DNA of 64,000 nucleotides from Streptomyces cadmiisoli (GTDB lineage: Bacteria > Actinomycetota > Actinomycetes > Streptomycetales > Streptomycetaceae): NCBI RefSeq assembly GCF_003261055.1, contig NZ_CP030073.1, forward strand, positions 3,348,001 through 3,412,000, written 5' to 3'. The notes under the pieces were generated by a model. The model saw only the letters and a list, made by a program, of their open reading frames with translations. It did not search any database and had not been told where the DNA came from. Numbering within the stretch: position 1 is the first letter of the stretch; every line of letters begins with the position of its first letter. Shown here one piece after another: positions 43,871-53,731 of this stretch. Made by a program: the position numbers and the translations under genes.

Positions 43871-44089
43871 TCAACGGGTGGTGTGCAGACGGTAGGTGCG
43901 GGTACGGACCCCGCCGTCGCTGCGGTACGACCGCTCGCCCGCGGTGCGGCGGCGCCGCTCGGACTGCCTGAGCTGGCGGTCGATGCGCCGGTCGCGGACG
44001 ACACCGACGGCCGCGGGCAGGATCATGATCGCGAAGAGTGCGACGACGGCCAGCATTCCGATGAGGGCTTCGATCTGGTTCGTGTTCAT
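43871..44089 (-). CDS. Small single-pass membrane protein, function unknown
   Basis: 72 aa from ATG 44089. One hydrophobic helix (about 8-32) followed by an arginine-rich tail (RDRRIDRQLRQSERRRR). I do not recognise it. It is inserted between nrdB and nrdS on the opposite strand, divergent from nrdS, so nrdS needs its own promoter or read-through. Confidence 0.65.
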   Translation of the reverse strand: MNTNQIEALIGMLAVVALFAIMILPAAVGVVRDRRIDRQLRQSERRRRTAGERSYRSDGGVRTRTYRLHTTR

Positions 44090-44182
44090 AGACACCACTG
44101 TCGCGCCGGACACTCCTTACCGGCAGTGGCAGGACTGCCGTAGGCCCTCGAATTCCTGCCAGCGCTCGGGCACACTGGAAAG

Positions 44183-45145
44183 ATGCTCCGGAACGTGGCG
44201 GCCGTCCTCGTCGACGGCGTGAATCCCTTCGAACTCGGCGTCGTCTGCGAGGTCTTCGGCATCGACCGCAGCGACGACGGACTGCCGGTCTACGACTTCG
44301 CGGTCGCCTCGGCCGAGCAGCCGGTGCTGCGCGCCAACGCGGGCTTCTCGATGCAGGTCGAGCACGGGCTCGAGCGGCTGGAGGCGGCCGATCTGATCGC
44401 CGTGCCGGCCGGCTCGGGGTACGAGTCCCGGACCTTCCCGCCCGGTCTGCTGGACGCCCTGAACCGGGCGGTGGAGCGCGGCGCCCGGGTGCTCAGCGTG
44501 TGCTCCGGCGTCTTCGTGCTGGGCGCCGCGGGGCTGCTGGACGGGCGGCGCTGCGCCGTGCACTGGCGGCACGCCCAGGAGCTGTCCCGGCGGTATCCAC
44601 GGGCGATCGTCGAGCCGGACGTGCTCTACGTCGACGAGGACCCGGTGATCACCTCGGCGGGCACCGCCGCCGGCATCGACGCCTGTCTGCACATCGTGCG
44701 CAAGGAGCAGGGGCCGGAGGTCGCCAACCGGATCGCCCGGCGGATGGTGGTGCCGCCGCACCGGGACGGCGGACAGGCCCAGTACATCGAACGGCCACTG
44801 CCCCGCTCCGAGTGCGACACGGTCGCCGAGGTGCTGGTGTGGATGGAGCGCAACCTGGACCAGGAGGTGACCGTCGAGCAGCTCGCCGCCCGCGCGCTGA
44901 TGTCGCCGCGCACCTTCGCCCGCCGCTTCCAGCAGGAGACGGGGACGACTCCGTACCGCTGGATCCTGCGCCAACGGGTGCTGCTGGCCCAGCGGTTGCT
45001 GGAAGTGACGGACGAGACGGTGGACGCGATCGCGGGCCGCACGGGGTTCGGCAACGCGGCCGCGCTGCGCCATCAGTTCGTACGGGCGGTGGGCACCACG
45101 CCGCACGCGTACCGGCGCACGTTCAGGGGACCGCAGGCCGCCTGA
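44183..45145 (+). CDS. nrdS: AraC-family regulator NrdS (DJ-1/PfpI plus HTH)
   Basis: 320 aa. N-terminal GATase1/DJ-1-like domain (LRNVAAVLVDGVNPFELGVVCEVFGIDRS, with VCSGVFVLGAAGLLDGRR around the nucleophile-elbow position) and C-terminal AraC double helix-turn-helix (VTVEQLAARALMSPRTFARRFQQETGTTPYRWI). GlxA-type regulator. In S. coelicolor the third gene of nrdABS is an AraC-like protein; its function is not essential and poorly understood. Confidence 0.88.
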   Translation: MLRNVAAVLVDGVNPFELGVVCEVFGIDRSDDGLPVYDFAVASAEQPVLRANAGFSMQVEHGLERLEAADLIAVPAGSGYESRTFPPGLLDALNRAVERGARVLSVCSGVFVLGAAGLLDGRRCAVHWRHAQELSRRYPRAIVEPDVLYVDEDPVITSAGTAAGIDACLHIVRKEQGPEVANRIARRMVVPPHRDGGQAQYIERPLPRSECDTVAEVLVWMERNLDQEVTVEQLAARALMSPRTFARRFQQETGTTPYRWILRQRVLLAQRLLEVTDETVDAIAGRTGFGNAAALRHQFVRAVGTTPHAYRRTFRGPQAA

Positions 45146-45160
45146 ACGCGCGCCCGTCGC

Positions 45161-46534
45161 TCACCTCCGCACCGGCCTGAGCAGCAGTTCGTGCGGGCGG
45201 AGCGTGATGCCCACACGGGTCGTGTCATCGGACCCGGGCACCTGCTCGAAGCGGTACGCGGTCGCCACCGCCGCCGTGATCAGTGAGAGCTGCGCCATCG
45301 AGAAGTGGTCACTCGGGCACTTGCGGTTGCCCACGCTGAACGGGCTCATGGCGTATTTCGGTACGTCCTTGGCACGTTCCGGAAGCCACCGGTCGGGATC
45401 GAACTCCAGGTTGTCCGCGTACGAACGCGCATCGCGCTGGATCGCATACGGGCTGTACACGATGTCCGCCCCGGCCGGAATGCGATAGCCGCCGAGTTCC
45501 GTGTCGGTGACCGCCCGCCGCGTCAGTATCCATACGGCCGGGCGCAAACGCATCGCCTCGACGACGACATTGTTGGTGTGGGTGAGCTTGCGGACGTCCT
45601 CGAATGCGACGGGCCGCCCACCGGTTACCGATTCAACTTCGTCCCGGACCCTGTCCGCGTGTTCCGGATGTTCGGCGAGCACCTGGAGCAGCCACATGAT
45701 CGTGGAAGCCACGGTTTCGCTCCCGGGAGTGAGTATCGCGACGACCTGGTCGTGGATCTCCTGTTCACCGATCGGGTCCCCATTCTCGTCCTCGGCCTCC
45801 AGCAACGCCGTCAGCAAATCGTCCGGCTTTTGACCGGACGCCCGGCGCTCGGCCACGATCTCGTCGACCAGGAGATGCAAATCGGCCAGCGCCCGGTTGA
45901 ATTCCCGGTTGGCCGGAAGCGGCAGCCGGTACAGCGGTCCGAGCGGTACGACCATGCGCCGGTACATACCGCGGAACACGGTGGCGAGCGCGACGCACAG
46001 CCGCTCCGCCCGCTCGTCCATGTACTCGCCGCGCAGCAGGCAGCGGGCCGCGATGCGCACGGCGACCCGGAAGGACTCGGAGGTGCACTCGATCGTCTCG
46101 CCGGGCTTCCAGCGCTCGGCCAGCGCGTGCGCCTCCTCCTCCATGATCGGGCCGTACGCCGGGATGGCGTCGAGCCGGAAGGCGGGCTGGATGGTGCGCC
46201 GCTGGCGGCGGTGGCGCGGGCCGTTCGCGGTGGCCACGCCCTCCTTGCCGAGCAGCCCCTCCAGGGACTCCCACAGCGGGCCGTCGATCTTGTAGTCGGG
46301 GCTCAGCGCGAGGGCTCCGGTGAGCGCCGGGGTGGTGACCGCGTACACCGTCTTCGGGCCGAGTTTCAGCCGGACGACATCGCCGTGCTCGCGCAGCCCG
46401 GACATGAAGGCCAACGGATCACGGACCAGCTTGAGGCCGTGCCCGAGGACCGGGACCCGACCGCCCGCGAGGGGCGGTACACGCAGTTCCGAAGCCGGTG
46501 CCGGGGCTTCGGGCTTGACAGACTCGACGGTCAT
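45161..46534 (-). CDS. cyp170A1: Cytochrome P450 CYP170A (epi-isozizaene to albaflavenone)
   Basis: 457 aa. Heme loop [13 protein letters not shown] with the thiolate cysteine, I-helix [13 protein letters not shown] and K-helix EAMRLRP. CYP170A1 oxidises epi-isozizaene in two steps to the antibiotic albaflavenone; the S. coelicolor enzyme also has a moonlighting farnesene synthase activity. Start overlaps the eizA stop (ATGA). Converges with nrdS. Confidence 0.94.
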   Translation of the reverse strand: MTVESVKPEAPAPASELRVPPLAGGRVPVLGHGLKLVRDPLAFMSGLREHGDVVRLKLGPKTVYAVTTPALTGALALSPDYKIDGPLWESLEGLLGKEGVATANGPRHRRQRRTIQPAFRLDAIPAYGPIMEEEAHALAERWKPGETIECTSESFRVAVRIAARCLLRGEYMDERAERLCVALATVFRGMYRRMVVPLGPLYRLPLPANREFNRALADLHLLVDEIVAERRASGQKPDDLLTALLEAEDENGDPIGEQEIHDQVVAILTPGSETVASTIMWLLQVLAEHPEHADRVRDEVESVTGGRPVAFEDVRKLTHTNNVVVEAMRLRPAVWILTRRAVTDTELGGYRIPAGADIVYSPYAIQRDARSYADNLEFDPDRWLPERAKDVPKYAMSPFSVGNRKCPSDHFSMAQLSLITAAVATAYRFEQVPGSDDTTRVGITLRPHELLLRPVRR

Positions 46535-47616
46535 TTCTCACCTGCCGTTTCGTTGTTGACGTACGGGGGCGTGGACCGGTCGTCCCAGCTGTCGACCGTG
46601 TAGCGGCCGGACTCGTGGTGGAACCAGTAGACCGAGCTGAACCAGTTGCGCATATTCGCGAGGCAGGCCCGGACGGCAACACTCAATTCCTTGCCGTCCG
46701 GCGTTCCGTCGTCGAGGCCGTCGGCGAACCGCAAGGCCTTCTCTTCGACCACGACGAATTCGGTGATGCAGCCGTCGACACGCCGCCGGACTTCCGCGAC
46801 CGCCTCTTCCAGCGTCAGCCCCTCATGGGTGATGAGGCTGATTCCGAGATTGTGGACGTCATCGCCCGCGATTTCCTTGGGAAGTGAACACAGGTCGTTG
46901 TACCAGGCGGCGAATTCCTGACTCAGCAGCGCCGCCCTTCGATATGCCGGATGTTTCCGTACGGCGTCCGGGAGTTCCCGTCCGGCGCTCGGCTCCAACA
47001 GGTCGGTCCAGATCCAGTGCGCAAAGGTGAGCCGCCGCAGCGCCAGATATTCCTGGACCGGGGGAATCACCCCCTCGGTACGGTTGCGGAACTCGCGGTC
47101 GTAGGCCTCGATCACTTCGTGGAAGTGCCGGGCGAAGCGTTCGTTCCAGGTTCGGGGCAGGAACGCGTACAAGCGCAGCACACTGTCCGCGAAACCCGCG
47201 ACCAGGGGATCCTCGTGGTGCAGATGGTGCCGAGGAGAGTCGAGTGCCTCGTGCAACCGCGTCCTCAACCGGCGCCATGCCGCCGGCCGGCGGTGGACGA
47301 CGTCTCGGTCGTGACGGTCGTCCCAGACGAAGAACCACGCGCTGTAGTCCGTTATCGCCTGGAGCACCTCGTCCGGGGCACCGAGGTAGTACCCCGCCAT
47401 CAGATCCGTGTAGCACAGGCCGTCGGCATATTCCTCGACCTTGTCGGCCGGCATGAGCCGCTTTTCCAGGAGCCAGGCCCGGGTCTTCTCCTGGAGCCTG
47501 GGCCAATACGGGTGCAATTGCCTGGGAAACGCCGCCTCGATCACCGGAAGGGAGAGCGACGGTGGTATGGCGATCGCTGTCGCGGTCGATGTGGTGCTGT
47601 GTGGGAAAGCAGGCAC
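46531..47616 (-). CDS. eizA: epi-Isozizaene synthase (sesquiterpene cyclase)
   Basis: 361 aa from GTG 47616 (RBS AGAGGGG), the same length as the S. coelicolor enzyme. Metal motif DDRHD at 99-103 and NDLCSLPKE near 240-248 chelate the three Mg2+ ions that ionise farnesyl diphosphate. It cyclises FPP to epi-isozizaene in the cytosol and hands it to the P450 encoded by the overlapping downstream gene. Confidence 0.97.
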   Translation of the reverse strand: MPAFPHSTTSTATAIAIPPSLSLPVIEAAFPRQLHPYWPRLQEKTRAWLLEKRLMPADKVEEYADGLCYTDLMAGYYLGAPDEVLQAITDYSAWFFVWDDRHDRDVVHRRPAAWRRLRTRLHEALDSPRHHLHHEDPLVAGFADSVLRLYAFLPRTWNERFARHFHEVIEAYDREFRNRTEGVIPPVQEYLALRRLTFAHWIWTDLLEPSAGRELPDAVRKHPAYRRAALLSQEFAAWYNDLCSLPKEIAGDDVHNLGISLITHEGLTLEEAVAEVRRRVDGCITEFVVVEEKALRFADGLDDGTPDGKELSVAVRACLANMRNWFSSVYWFHHESGRYTVDSWDDRSTPPYVNNETAGEK

Positions 47617-47835
47617 GAACAAACCCCTCTCAGCCGCCAGTTGCGCACACCCCTCCCGCCGTGCCGGGCGTGCGCCGTTGCGTATCTCCGCACTTCCCAT
47701 TCAGCACCACAACTGACCGATCTGGGAACGGATTTGCTTCATTCACTACCCCACAGTGCTGAGAATCCCCTCTTGCCTGACCGGTTTTGGATCACTAGGG
47801 GAGCGCATCCGATCGAACGTGCGACGGACACACGA

Positions 47836-47874
47836 ACGGCGCCTGATCGGGGAGGGACCCTGATCAGACGCCGT
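47836..47874 (-). terminator. Hairpin after peptide deformylase
   Basis: ACGGCGCCTGATC pairs with GATCAGACGCCGT (one mismatch), 24 bp after the deformylase stop on its strand. Confidence 0.65.
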
Positions 47875-47897
47875 ACGAAGGAAGGCGGTGCGGCGGC

Positions 47898-48548
47898 TCA
47901 GCCGTTCGCGACCACGGGGTAGCGGGGCTCGTTCTCGGCCATCTGCCGCAGCGCGTCCTTGCGTTCGCGCTTGGAGAGCCGGTCGATGTAGAGGTACCCG
48001 TAGAGGTGATCGGTCTCGTGCTGCAAACACCGAGCGAAGTAGCCGGTGCCGCGCACCTTGATCGGGTTGCCCCGCTCGTCCTGCCCGGTCACCTCGGCGT
48101 AGTCCGGGCGCGCGAGCGGCGCGTACGCGGTGGGCACGGACAGGCAGCCCTCGTTGCTGTCGTCCAGCCGGCGCTGCTCCGCGGGCAGCTCGACCACCGC
48201 GGGGTTGCACACCACACCGACGTGCCGGACGCCCTCGTCGTCCTGGCAGTCGTAGACGAAGACCTTCAGGTCGACACCGATCTGGTTGGCGGCCAGGCCG
48301 ACGCCCTCGGCGGTGCGCTGCGAGGCGAACATGTCCGCCACCAGCTGCTCCAGCTCGGGGCCGAAGTCGGTGACGTCCTTGCACTCCTTGTGCAGCACCG
48401 GGTTCCCGACGACCGTGATCGGCCGCGAGGTGCCGCGCTCGCGCCAGGCGCTCTCCCGCTCCTCGGCGTCCTCCGTGTCGATGACGAAGCCCTCGTCGTC
48501 CACGGGGAGCACGCCCGCGTGCTGCTGATCGGTGTCCTGCTGCGCCAT
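47898..48548 (-). CDS. def: Peptide deformylase
   Basis: 216 aa from ATG 48548. All three deformylase motifs are present: [17 protein letters not shown] and QHETDH (metal ligands Cys and two His). It removes the formyl group from nascent proteins. A ~45-residue acidic N-terminal extension ([18 protein letters not shown]) precedes the catalytic domain and is longer than in E. coli. It is read after the TPR gene with a 62-bp gap that contains a TATAAC hexamer. Confidence 0.95.
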   Translation of the reverse strand: MAQQDTDQQHAGVLPVDDEGFVIDTEDAEERESAWRERGTSRPITVVGNPVLHKECKDVTDFGPELEQLVADMFASQRTAEGVGLAANQIGVDLKVFVYDCQDDEGVRHVGVVCNPAVVELPAEQRRLDDSNEGCLSVPTAYAPLARPDYAEVTGQDERGNPIKVRGTGYFARCLQHETDHLYGYLYIDRLSKRERKDALRQMAENEPRYPVVANG

Positions 48549-48610
48549 GACCGACGTATGCCTTTCCTGCAAAGAACTGGGGTGTGCGGTTATACAGGGT
48601 ACGGGGACGG

Positions 48611-49591
48611 TCAGCAGACCTCTTCCAGGTCCCGCCAGTCCCGGGAGTCCGGGCTGTCCGCGACCCAGCCGTCCAGCAGCCCCCGTACCAGTGAGGCCGG
48701 CGCGGCCACCCCGCACTCCCGCTCCGGCACCCACAACTGCCCGTCCGTGCGGTGGCCCAGCGGCCCTGGGTGCCCCGGCTCGCTGTGGTCGTGCGGGTCG
48801 AGGTGCTCGCCGTCGCCCTCGTCGGACGGCATCCGTGACTCCGAGCACAGCCGGCACAGCAGCCGCACGGAGGACGACCAGTCCTCGGCGGCGAAGCCGG
48901 CATCCGCGGCGAGCTGCTCCAGGGCGTCCCGGTCGGACTCGGTGGCGGCCTCCAGCAGGACCACCCAGGTGGGCACCGGCGAGGGCGCCCACAGCTCGAT
49001 CTCGTCGAAGACGGGGTAGGCGTGTCCGGCGGTCGTGGTGCGCTCCCCGTGGGGCACACCGTCGTGCAGGACCACCTCGCCCCAGCGCCGCCCCGAGGAC
49101 GGCAGGGGAATGGACAGCACCTCGATCCGGGCGGGATCCAGCCGCCGTCCCCACACCACCTCGGCCTCGCCCTCGGGTGACAGCCGTACGGCCGAGCTGC
49201 CCAGGTCCATGCCGACCGGCTCACCGGACACCGCGGCGCCGCCGGGCACGTGCAGCCCGTAGGCCTGCCAGGCGCGGCGGGCCAGCGGCCAGTCCTGGAG
49301 CGCGGTCGCGGCGATGCCGACGTTCCACCAGTCGGGTGCGCCGGCCTCGCGGTCGAGCAGGGCCACGGCCCGCAGACCGGCCGCGCGGGCCTGCTCCCAG
49401 TCGTGCCGGAACTTGTGCAGCAGGGCGAGGTTGAACCAGGACTCCGACAGCCAGGGCTCCAGGTCGGCGGCCCGGGTCAGCAGCGCGCCCGCGTCCTCGT
49501 ACCGGCCGTCCCCGATCAGCGTGAACGCGCGGTCGGTGGCCTGCCGCCAGGAGGCGGAGGGCCGGTGCCGTCCCTTGCCGAAGATCCTCAC
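48611..49591 (-). CDS. Tetratricopeptide-repeat protein, function unknown
   Basis: 326 aa from GTG 49591 ([22 protein letters not shown]); an upstream start at 49663 would add 24 residues. The N-terminal third consists of TPR helices ([48 protein letters not shown]). The rest is a mixed domain of unknown function with a cysteine pair in [31 protein letters not shown], rich in His and acidic residues. Conserved in Streptomyces but unassigned. Confidence 0.75.
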   Translation of the reverse strand: MRIFGKGRHRPSASWRQATDRAFTLIGDGRYEDAGALLTRAADLEPWLSESWFNLALLHKFRHDWEQARAAGLRAVALLDREAGAPDWWNVGIAATALQDWPLARRAWQAYGLHVPGGAAVSGEPVGMDLGSSAVRLSPEGEAEVVWGRRLDPARIEVLSIPLPSSGRRWGEVVLHDGVPHGERTTTAGHAYPVFDEIELWAPSPVPTWVVLLEAATESDRDALEQLAADAGFAAEDWSSSVRLLCRLCSESRMPSDEGDGEHLDPHDHSEPGHPGPLGHRTDGQLWVPERECGVAAPASLVRGLLDGWVADSPDSRDWRDLEEVC

Positions 49592-49762
49592 GATTCCCGC
49601 CTGCCACTTCCGTTCGGTGGGCTGGCCTTGCCCCCGGACACCCTTCTCTTCGCATCCAACCATGTACGGCTGGAAGGGCGCTCATTACCCATGGGTTACC
49701 CAGCCGGCAGCGGGGTCAGACCGCCCGGCCGGGGCTCGGCGCGCCCCTCTTGCGGGCCGCTG

Positions 49763-51019
49763 TCATCCCAGTCGTTCACGGGCCGCTCCCTGATTCCACA
49801 GCACCCGGGCCAGCGCCTCGACGACCTCGGGGGCGTAGTCCCCGGCCGTCGCCAGCCGCAGTTCCTCCAGCGCCGTCAGCGCCCCGCCGGGCCCCGCGTC
49901 GCGCACCTTCTCCTCGTAGGCGTTGACCGCGCGGACGATCCGGGCGGCGAGGGGCTGCTCCGGGCAGGGATCGGCCTGCCGCTCCACGATCAGCGCCACC
50001 GAGGGGGCCACACCGGTCCGGCGCACGACGGCGCCGCCGAGCAGCGCGATCCGGCGCTGCTCGGCGGCGGGGAGCCCGGCCGTGGCCCCGGCGGGCACCG
50101 GATCGACCAGGCTGAGCTGACCGATGTCGTGCATCAGCGCCGCGTACTCCAGCACGGTGAGGTCCGGCTCGCTCAGCCCGAGTTCCCGTCCGACGGCCCG
50201 GCTGAGCGCGGCGACCCTGCGGGCGTGCCCCGCCGGGGTGTAGCCCGCGATCTCGGTCGCCCGCGCGAGGGAGGCGATGGTCTGGCGGTAGGTGGTCCGC
50301 ACCGCCGCGTACCGACGCAGGGACACCTGGGCCAGCAGCAGCGGCAGACAGAACACCGGCAGCGCCCACAGCCCCACCACGGCGACCCCGAGCGCCATCA
50401 CCGCGCCCGTCGCGCACACGGCCGATCCGATGCCGGGCAGGGCCCGCAGCTCGTCCCGCAGCAGCGGGCCGAAGGGCCACCCGGTGCGGGAGTGCGCCAG
50501 CGCCGCGGCGAGCACGGCGTCGCACAGCTCGCTGACCGCGAGCAGGGTGATCAGCAGCAGCGCGTAGGCCGGTCCGCTCCAGTGCCCGAACGTGCCGTGG
50601 CCGTACAGGGATTGGAAGCACATGGCGGCGCAGGCGACGGTGAGCACGCGCCGGGCCAGATGATCGGGCGTCGGCCCGCGCCCGCGCGCGATGTGCGGCA
50701 CGCATCCGACGAGTGACGCGGCGAGCACGACGCTGACCACCTGGGCGACACCGTGCGCGGTGGGCTGCCCGGCGTCCTGCCCGAGCAGCGCGTACGACAG
50801 CGCTCCCGCGGCCCCGAGCGGCGCCGCCTCCCTGACCTGCGGTCCCGTCCAGCGGGCGAGTTCACCGACGGTGACCAGCAGACCGAAGGCGAGGGCGGCC
50901 CGCCGGTCCTCCAGTCCGGTCCGGAGGGTGACGCCGAGGCAGACGCAGGCGATGAGGGCGGCGAGGCCGTGGAGGGCGCGGAGGAGGGCGAGGGGGCGGC
51001 GCGCCCCGGGCGAGCTCAA
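49763..51019 (-). CDS. Membrane protein with degenerate HD domain
   Basis: 418 aa from TTG 51019, coupled to the upstream gene by a TTGA overlap. About seven hydrophobic helices (residues 10-220), then an HD-like domain GHARRVAALSRAVGRELGLSEPDLTVLEYAALMHDIGQLSLVDP. The HD pair survives, but the lysine is Gln, the distal metal histidines of HD-GYP proteins are absent, and there is no GYP motif. It looks like a diverged paralogue of its neighbour that has lost phosphodiesterase activity, possibly a partner or sensor. Confidence 0.8.
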   Translation of the reverse strand: MSSPGARRPLALLRALHGLAALIACVCLGVTLRTGLEDRRAALAFGLLVTVGELARWTGPQVREAAPLGAAGALSYALLGQDAGQPTAHGVAQVVSVVLAASLVGCVPHIARGRGPTPDHLARRVLTVACAAMCFQSLYGHGTFGHWSGPAYALLLITLLAVSELCDAVLAAALAHSRTGWPFGPLLRDELRALPGIGSAVCATGAVMALGVAVVGLWALPVFCLPLLLAQVSLRRYAAVRTTYRQTIASLARATEIAGYTPAGHARRVAALSRAVGRELGLSEPDLTVLEYAALMHDIGQLSLVDPVPAGATAGLPAAEQRRIALLGGAVVRRTGVAPSVALIVERQADPCPEQPLAARIVRAVNAYEEKVRDAGPGGALTALEELRLATAGDYAPEVVEALARVLWNQGAARERLG

Positions 51020-52341
51020 CGGTGCGCTCCCGTCCGGCCGGCGACGGACGGATCGGACCGGTCGGCCGGCCCGCGCGGGCGCGAGGGGGCGCCGTCGGCG
51101 GTCACGACGGGATGCCAGCCGCAGCGCACGACGGCCCGTCCGAGGGCCGCGACCATCACCGGGTCGAACTGCGCCCCGGCGCATCTCTCCAGTTCCTCCA
51201 GGGCGGCCGCCACGGGGCGTCCGCGCCGGTAGGAACGGGTGGAGGTCATCGCGTCGAAGGCGTCCGCGACGGCGACGACCCGCGCGGACTCGGGGATCTG
51301 ACCGCCGGCGAGCCCGTACGGGTAGCCGCTGCCGTCCAGCCGCTCGTGATGGTGCAGTACGGCCGCCCGGGCCTCGCCGAGGAAGGAGATGCCCCGCACC
51401 ATCTCGTGCCCATACTCGGGGTGCAGCTCGATCACCCGCCGCTCCTCGGGCGTGAGCGGCCCGTCCTTGCGCAGCAGGCGCGTGGGCACGCCCAGCTTGC
51501 CCACGTCGTGCAGGATCCCGGCGAACCGCAGGACCTCCACCCGCTCGTCGTCCATGCCGAGCTCGCGGGCGATCATCATCGAGGCCTGTCCGACCCGCTC
51601 GCTGTGCCCGCGTGTGTACCGGTCCTTGATGTCGACCGCCTGGACCAGCGCCCGGATCGTCGCCTGATGGGCGCCGCGCTCCCGGTGGTACTGCGCGAAG
51701 GCCCACCACGACACGCACATCGGCAGCAGCACGAGCAGCGCGGCCGGCGGCCCGTACGGGCTGCGCCACAGGACGGCCATCATCAGCCCGGCGAGCCCGT
51801 GCACCGCGAGCGGTGCCAGCGTCCGCGGGAACAGCCCCCGCCAGGCGGACCGCACCGGCACGTGCTCGGCCAGGGCGAGAATGCCGCCGTCCAGCACCGT
51901 CAGCACCAGGCAGAAGGCCAGGACGGCGGCCGCGGCGGGGACGAGCGCGTAGGGGAAGTCGGGGGTTCCGACGGCGGTGCCCCCGTCGAGCGCCGTGTGC
52001 GTCCGGGCGGCCGCCCAGACGGCGAGGACGAGCTGAGCGGTCCGCCAGATCCGTCGCAGCCCGGCCGGCCGCTGCTCCACCGGCGCCACGAGCGCCCCCG
52101 GCAGCACGACCAGCGCCGCGGCGCACGGCGGGAGCAGGAAGGCGGCGGCGAGCAGGACGGGATGGAAGCTGCCGGGGAACCGCCTGCGGGCGAACCACTC
52201 GCCGCCGGCGTACAGAACCGCGGGCAGCACGACGGCCCACCAGGGCGGGTACGCCGTGGTGGGCCGTGGCAGCAGACAGAGCAGGGCGCCGAGGACGACA
52301 CAGGCGATGTACACACGTGCCCGTCCCGGTACCGCCTCCAT
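51016..52341 (-). CDS. Membrane HD-GYP phosphodiesterase
   Basis: 441 aa. Six to seven membrane helices in the first 210 residues, then an intact HD-GYP domain: TRGHSERVGQAS, FAGILHDVGKLGVP, HPEYGHEMV, HHHERLDGSGYP and ADAFDAMTS. Such domains hydrolyse cyclic di-nucleotides, in Streptomyces probably c-di-GMP, which controls development through BldD and WhiG. The S. coelicolor orthologue is, from memory, SCO5218. It lies immediately downstream of sigR-rsrA on the same strand (129-bp gap). Confidence 0.9.
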   Translation of the reverse strand: MEAVPGRARVYIACVVLGALLCLLPRPTTAYPPWWAVVLPAVLYAGGEWFARRRFPGSFHPVLLAAAFLLPPCAAALVVLPGALVAPVEQRPAGLRRIWRTAQLVLAVWAAARTHTALDGGTAVGTPDFPYALVPAAAAVLAFCLVLTVLDGGILALAEHVPVRSAWRGLFPRTLAPLAVHGLAGLMMAVLWRSPYGPPAALLVLLPMCVSWWAFAQYHRERGAHQATIRALVQAVDIKDRYTRGHSERVGQASMMIARELGMDDERVEVLRFAGILHDVGKLGVPTRLLRKDGPLTPEERRVIELHPEYGHEMVRGISFLGEARAAVLHHHERLDGSGYPYGLAGGQIPESARVVAVADAFDAMTSTRSYRRGRPVAAALEELERCAGAQFDPVMVAALGRAVVRCGWHPVVTADGAPSRPRGPADRSDPSVAGRTGAHR

Positions 52342-52470
52342 GACGTCGCCCCTCCCCCGGTCCCGCGGACCATGCCTGTCCAGGCTCCGGAGCCTAGGAC
52401 GGCGGGTGGGTGGGCGTGGCCGTCGAGCGGCCGATTAGCACGTTCGGGTGATGGTGCCCGCGAAGCGGAG

Positions 52471-52773
52471 TCAGGACTCCTGCGGCGTGGCCGTCACGTC
52501 GTGCTCGGGCACGGTCTGCCCGGAGCGGATCAGATCGATCCGCCCCATCACCTTGGCCCGCAGGTCGGTGGGCACGTCGTCATGCCCGCAGCACCGCTTG
52601 ACCAGTTTCTTCACGGCCTGCTCCAGACCGTACTTCTCCAGGCACGGCGAGCATTCCTCGAAGTGGTGCTGGAACTTGTCGCGGTCGATCTCCGGCATCT
52701 CGCTGTCGAGGAACTCGTACAGGTGGTCGAGGACCTCACTGCAGTCCGTCTCGTGCGACTCTCCGCAGCTCAT
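52471..52773 (-). CDS. rsrA: Zinc-binding anti-sigma factor RsrA (redox sensor)
   Basis: 100 aa, ATG 52773 overlapping the sigR stop. ZAS family: Cys11, His37, Cys41 and Cys44 form the HX3CX2C zinc/redox centre; Cys3, Cys61 and Cys62 are also conserved with S. coelicolor RsrA. In the reduced state it holds SigR; disulfide stress oxidises Cys11-Cys44, expels zinc and frees SigR. Slightly shorter at the C-terminus than the S. coelicolor protein. Confidence 0.97.
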   Translation of the reverse strand: MSCGESHETDCSEVLDHLYEFLDSEMPEIDRDKFQHHFEECSPCLEKYGLEQAVKKLVKRCCGHDDVPTDLRAKVMGRIDLIRSGQTVPEHDVTATPQES

Positions 52774-53453
52774 GAGCCCGAGCCTTTCGCTTCGTTCGAC
52801 TCTCCGGCGCCGGCCGGGACGAGCCCGCGTTCACGGGCGTAGTCCTCGAGCATGCCGCGCAGCTGACGGCGGCCCCGGTGCAGCCGGGACATCACCGTAC
52901 CGATGGGTGTCCCCATGATGTCCGCGATCTCCTTGTACGCAAAGCCCTCGACATCCGCGAGATAGACGGCGATGCGGAATTCCTCGGGGATCGCCTGCAG
53001 CGCTGCCTTGACGTCCGAGTCGGGCAGGTGGTCGAGCGCCTGCGACTCGGCGGAGCGCAGACCGGTCGACATGTGCGACTCGGCGCGTGCCAGCTGCCAG
53101 TCCTCGATCTCCTCGGCCGCGCTGCGCTGGGGTTCGCGCTGCTTCTTGCGGTACGAGTTGATGAAGGTGTTCGTGAGGATCCGGTACAGCCACGCCTTCA
53201 GGTTCGTGCCCTCCCGGAACTGGTGGAAGGACGCGTAGGCCTTGGCGTAGGTCTCCTGCACCAGGTCCTCGGCATCGGCCGGGTTGCGCGTCATGCGCAG
53301 CGCGGCGGAGTACATCTGGTCGAGGTATTCGAGCGCGTCCCGCTCGAAGCGCGCACTGCGCTCCGCGGTCGTCTCAGCGCCGTTGCCCTGGCCCTCGGGC
53401 AGCTCCGCCTGGCCGTTGTCGGTCCCTGCGTCGGTACCGGTGACCGGACCCAC
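52770..53453 (-). CDS. sigR: ECF sigma factor SigR (thiol-oxidative stress)
   Basis: 227 aa from GTG 53453, the length of the constitutive S. coelicolor form as I recall it. Sigma2 ([32 protein letters not shown]) and sigma4 ([33 protein letters not shown]) are intact. The frame stays open upstream to an ATG at 53639, giving room for the longer unstable form known from the stress-induced promoter. SigR directs thioredoxin, mycothiol and proteolysis genes and its own operon. Confidence 0.96.
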   Translation of the reverse strand: MGPVTGTDAGTDNGQAELPEGQGNGAETTAERSARFERDALEYLDQMYSAALRMTRNPADAEDLVQETYAKAYASFHQFREGTNLKAWLYRILTNTFINSYRKKQREPQRSAAEEIEDWQLARAESHMSTGLRSAESQALDHLPDSDVKAALQAIPEEFRIAVYLADVEGFAYKEIADIMGTPIGTVMSRLHRGRRQLRGMLEDYARERGLVPAGAGESNEAKGSGS

Positions 53454-53698
53454 CTCCTCAAGATTGCGGGCAGGACCGAACCCGGTCCCACTCGAATCGG
53501 AGAATAGACGACCTTCGGCGGGGGGCGCCTGTCGATCCGTCCCCGATCCCGCCCGAACCCGGGCGTTCTTGGCCGCGTGCAGCACCGTCCAGTCCAGGTC
53601 GGCACGGCTGCTGCGGCTCGGGCAGAAGGTCGAACCCATGCGGCGGACTTCCTCTCCTACGACGTCGGTGCACACCGATCAGCACTTCCGTCCGCCTC

Positions 53699-53725
53699 AA
53701 CAGTGACCGGGGCCGCGGCATTCCC
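53699..53725 (-). promoter_or_regulatory. SigR-dependent autoregulatory promoter (sigRp2 type)
   Basis: -35 GGGAAT (53725-53720), 18-nt spacer and -10 GTT (53701-53699) match the SigR consensus GGGAAT-N18-GTT exactly. It lies 60 bp upstream of the ATG at 53639, which would initiate the extended SigR form. Confidence 0.9.
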
Positions 53726-53731
53726 GGGGCT

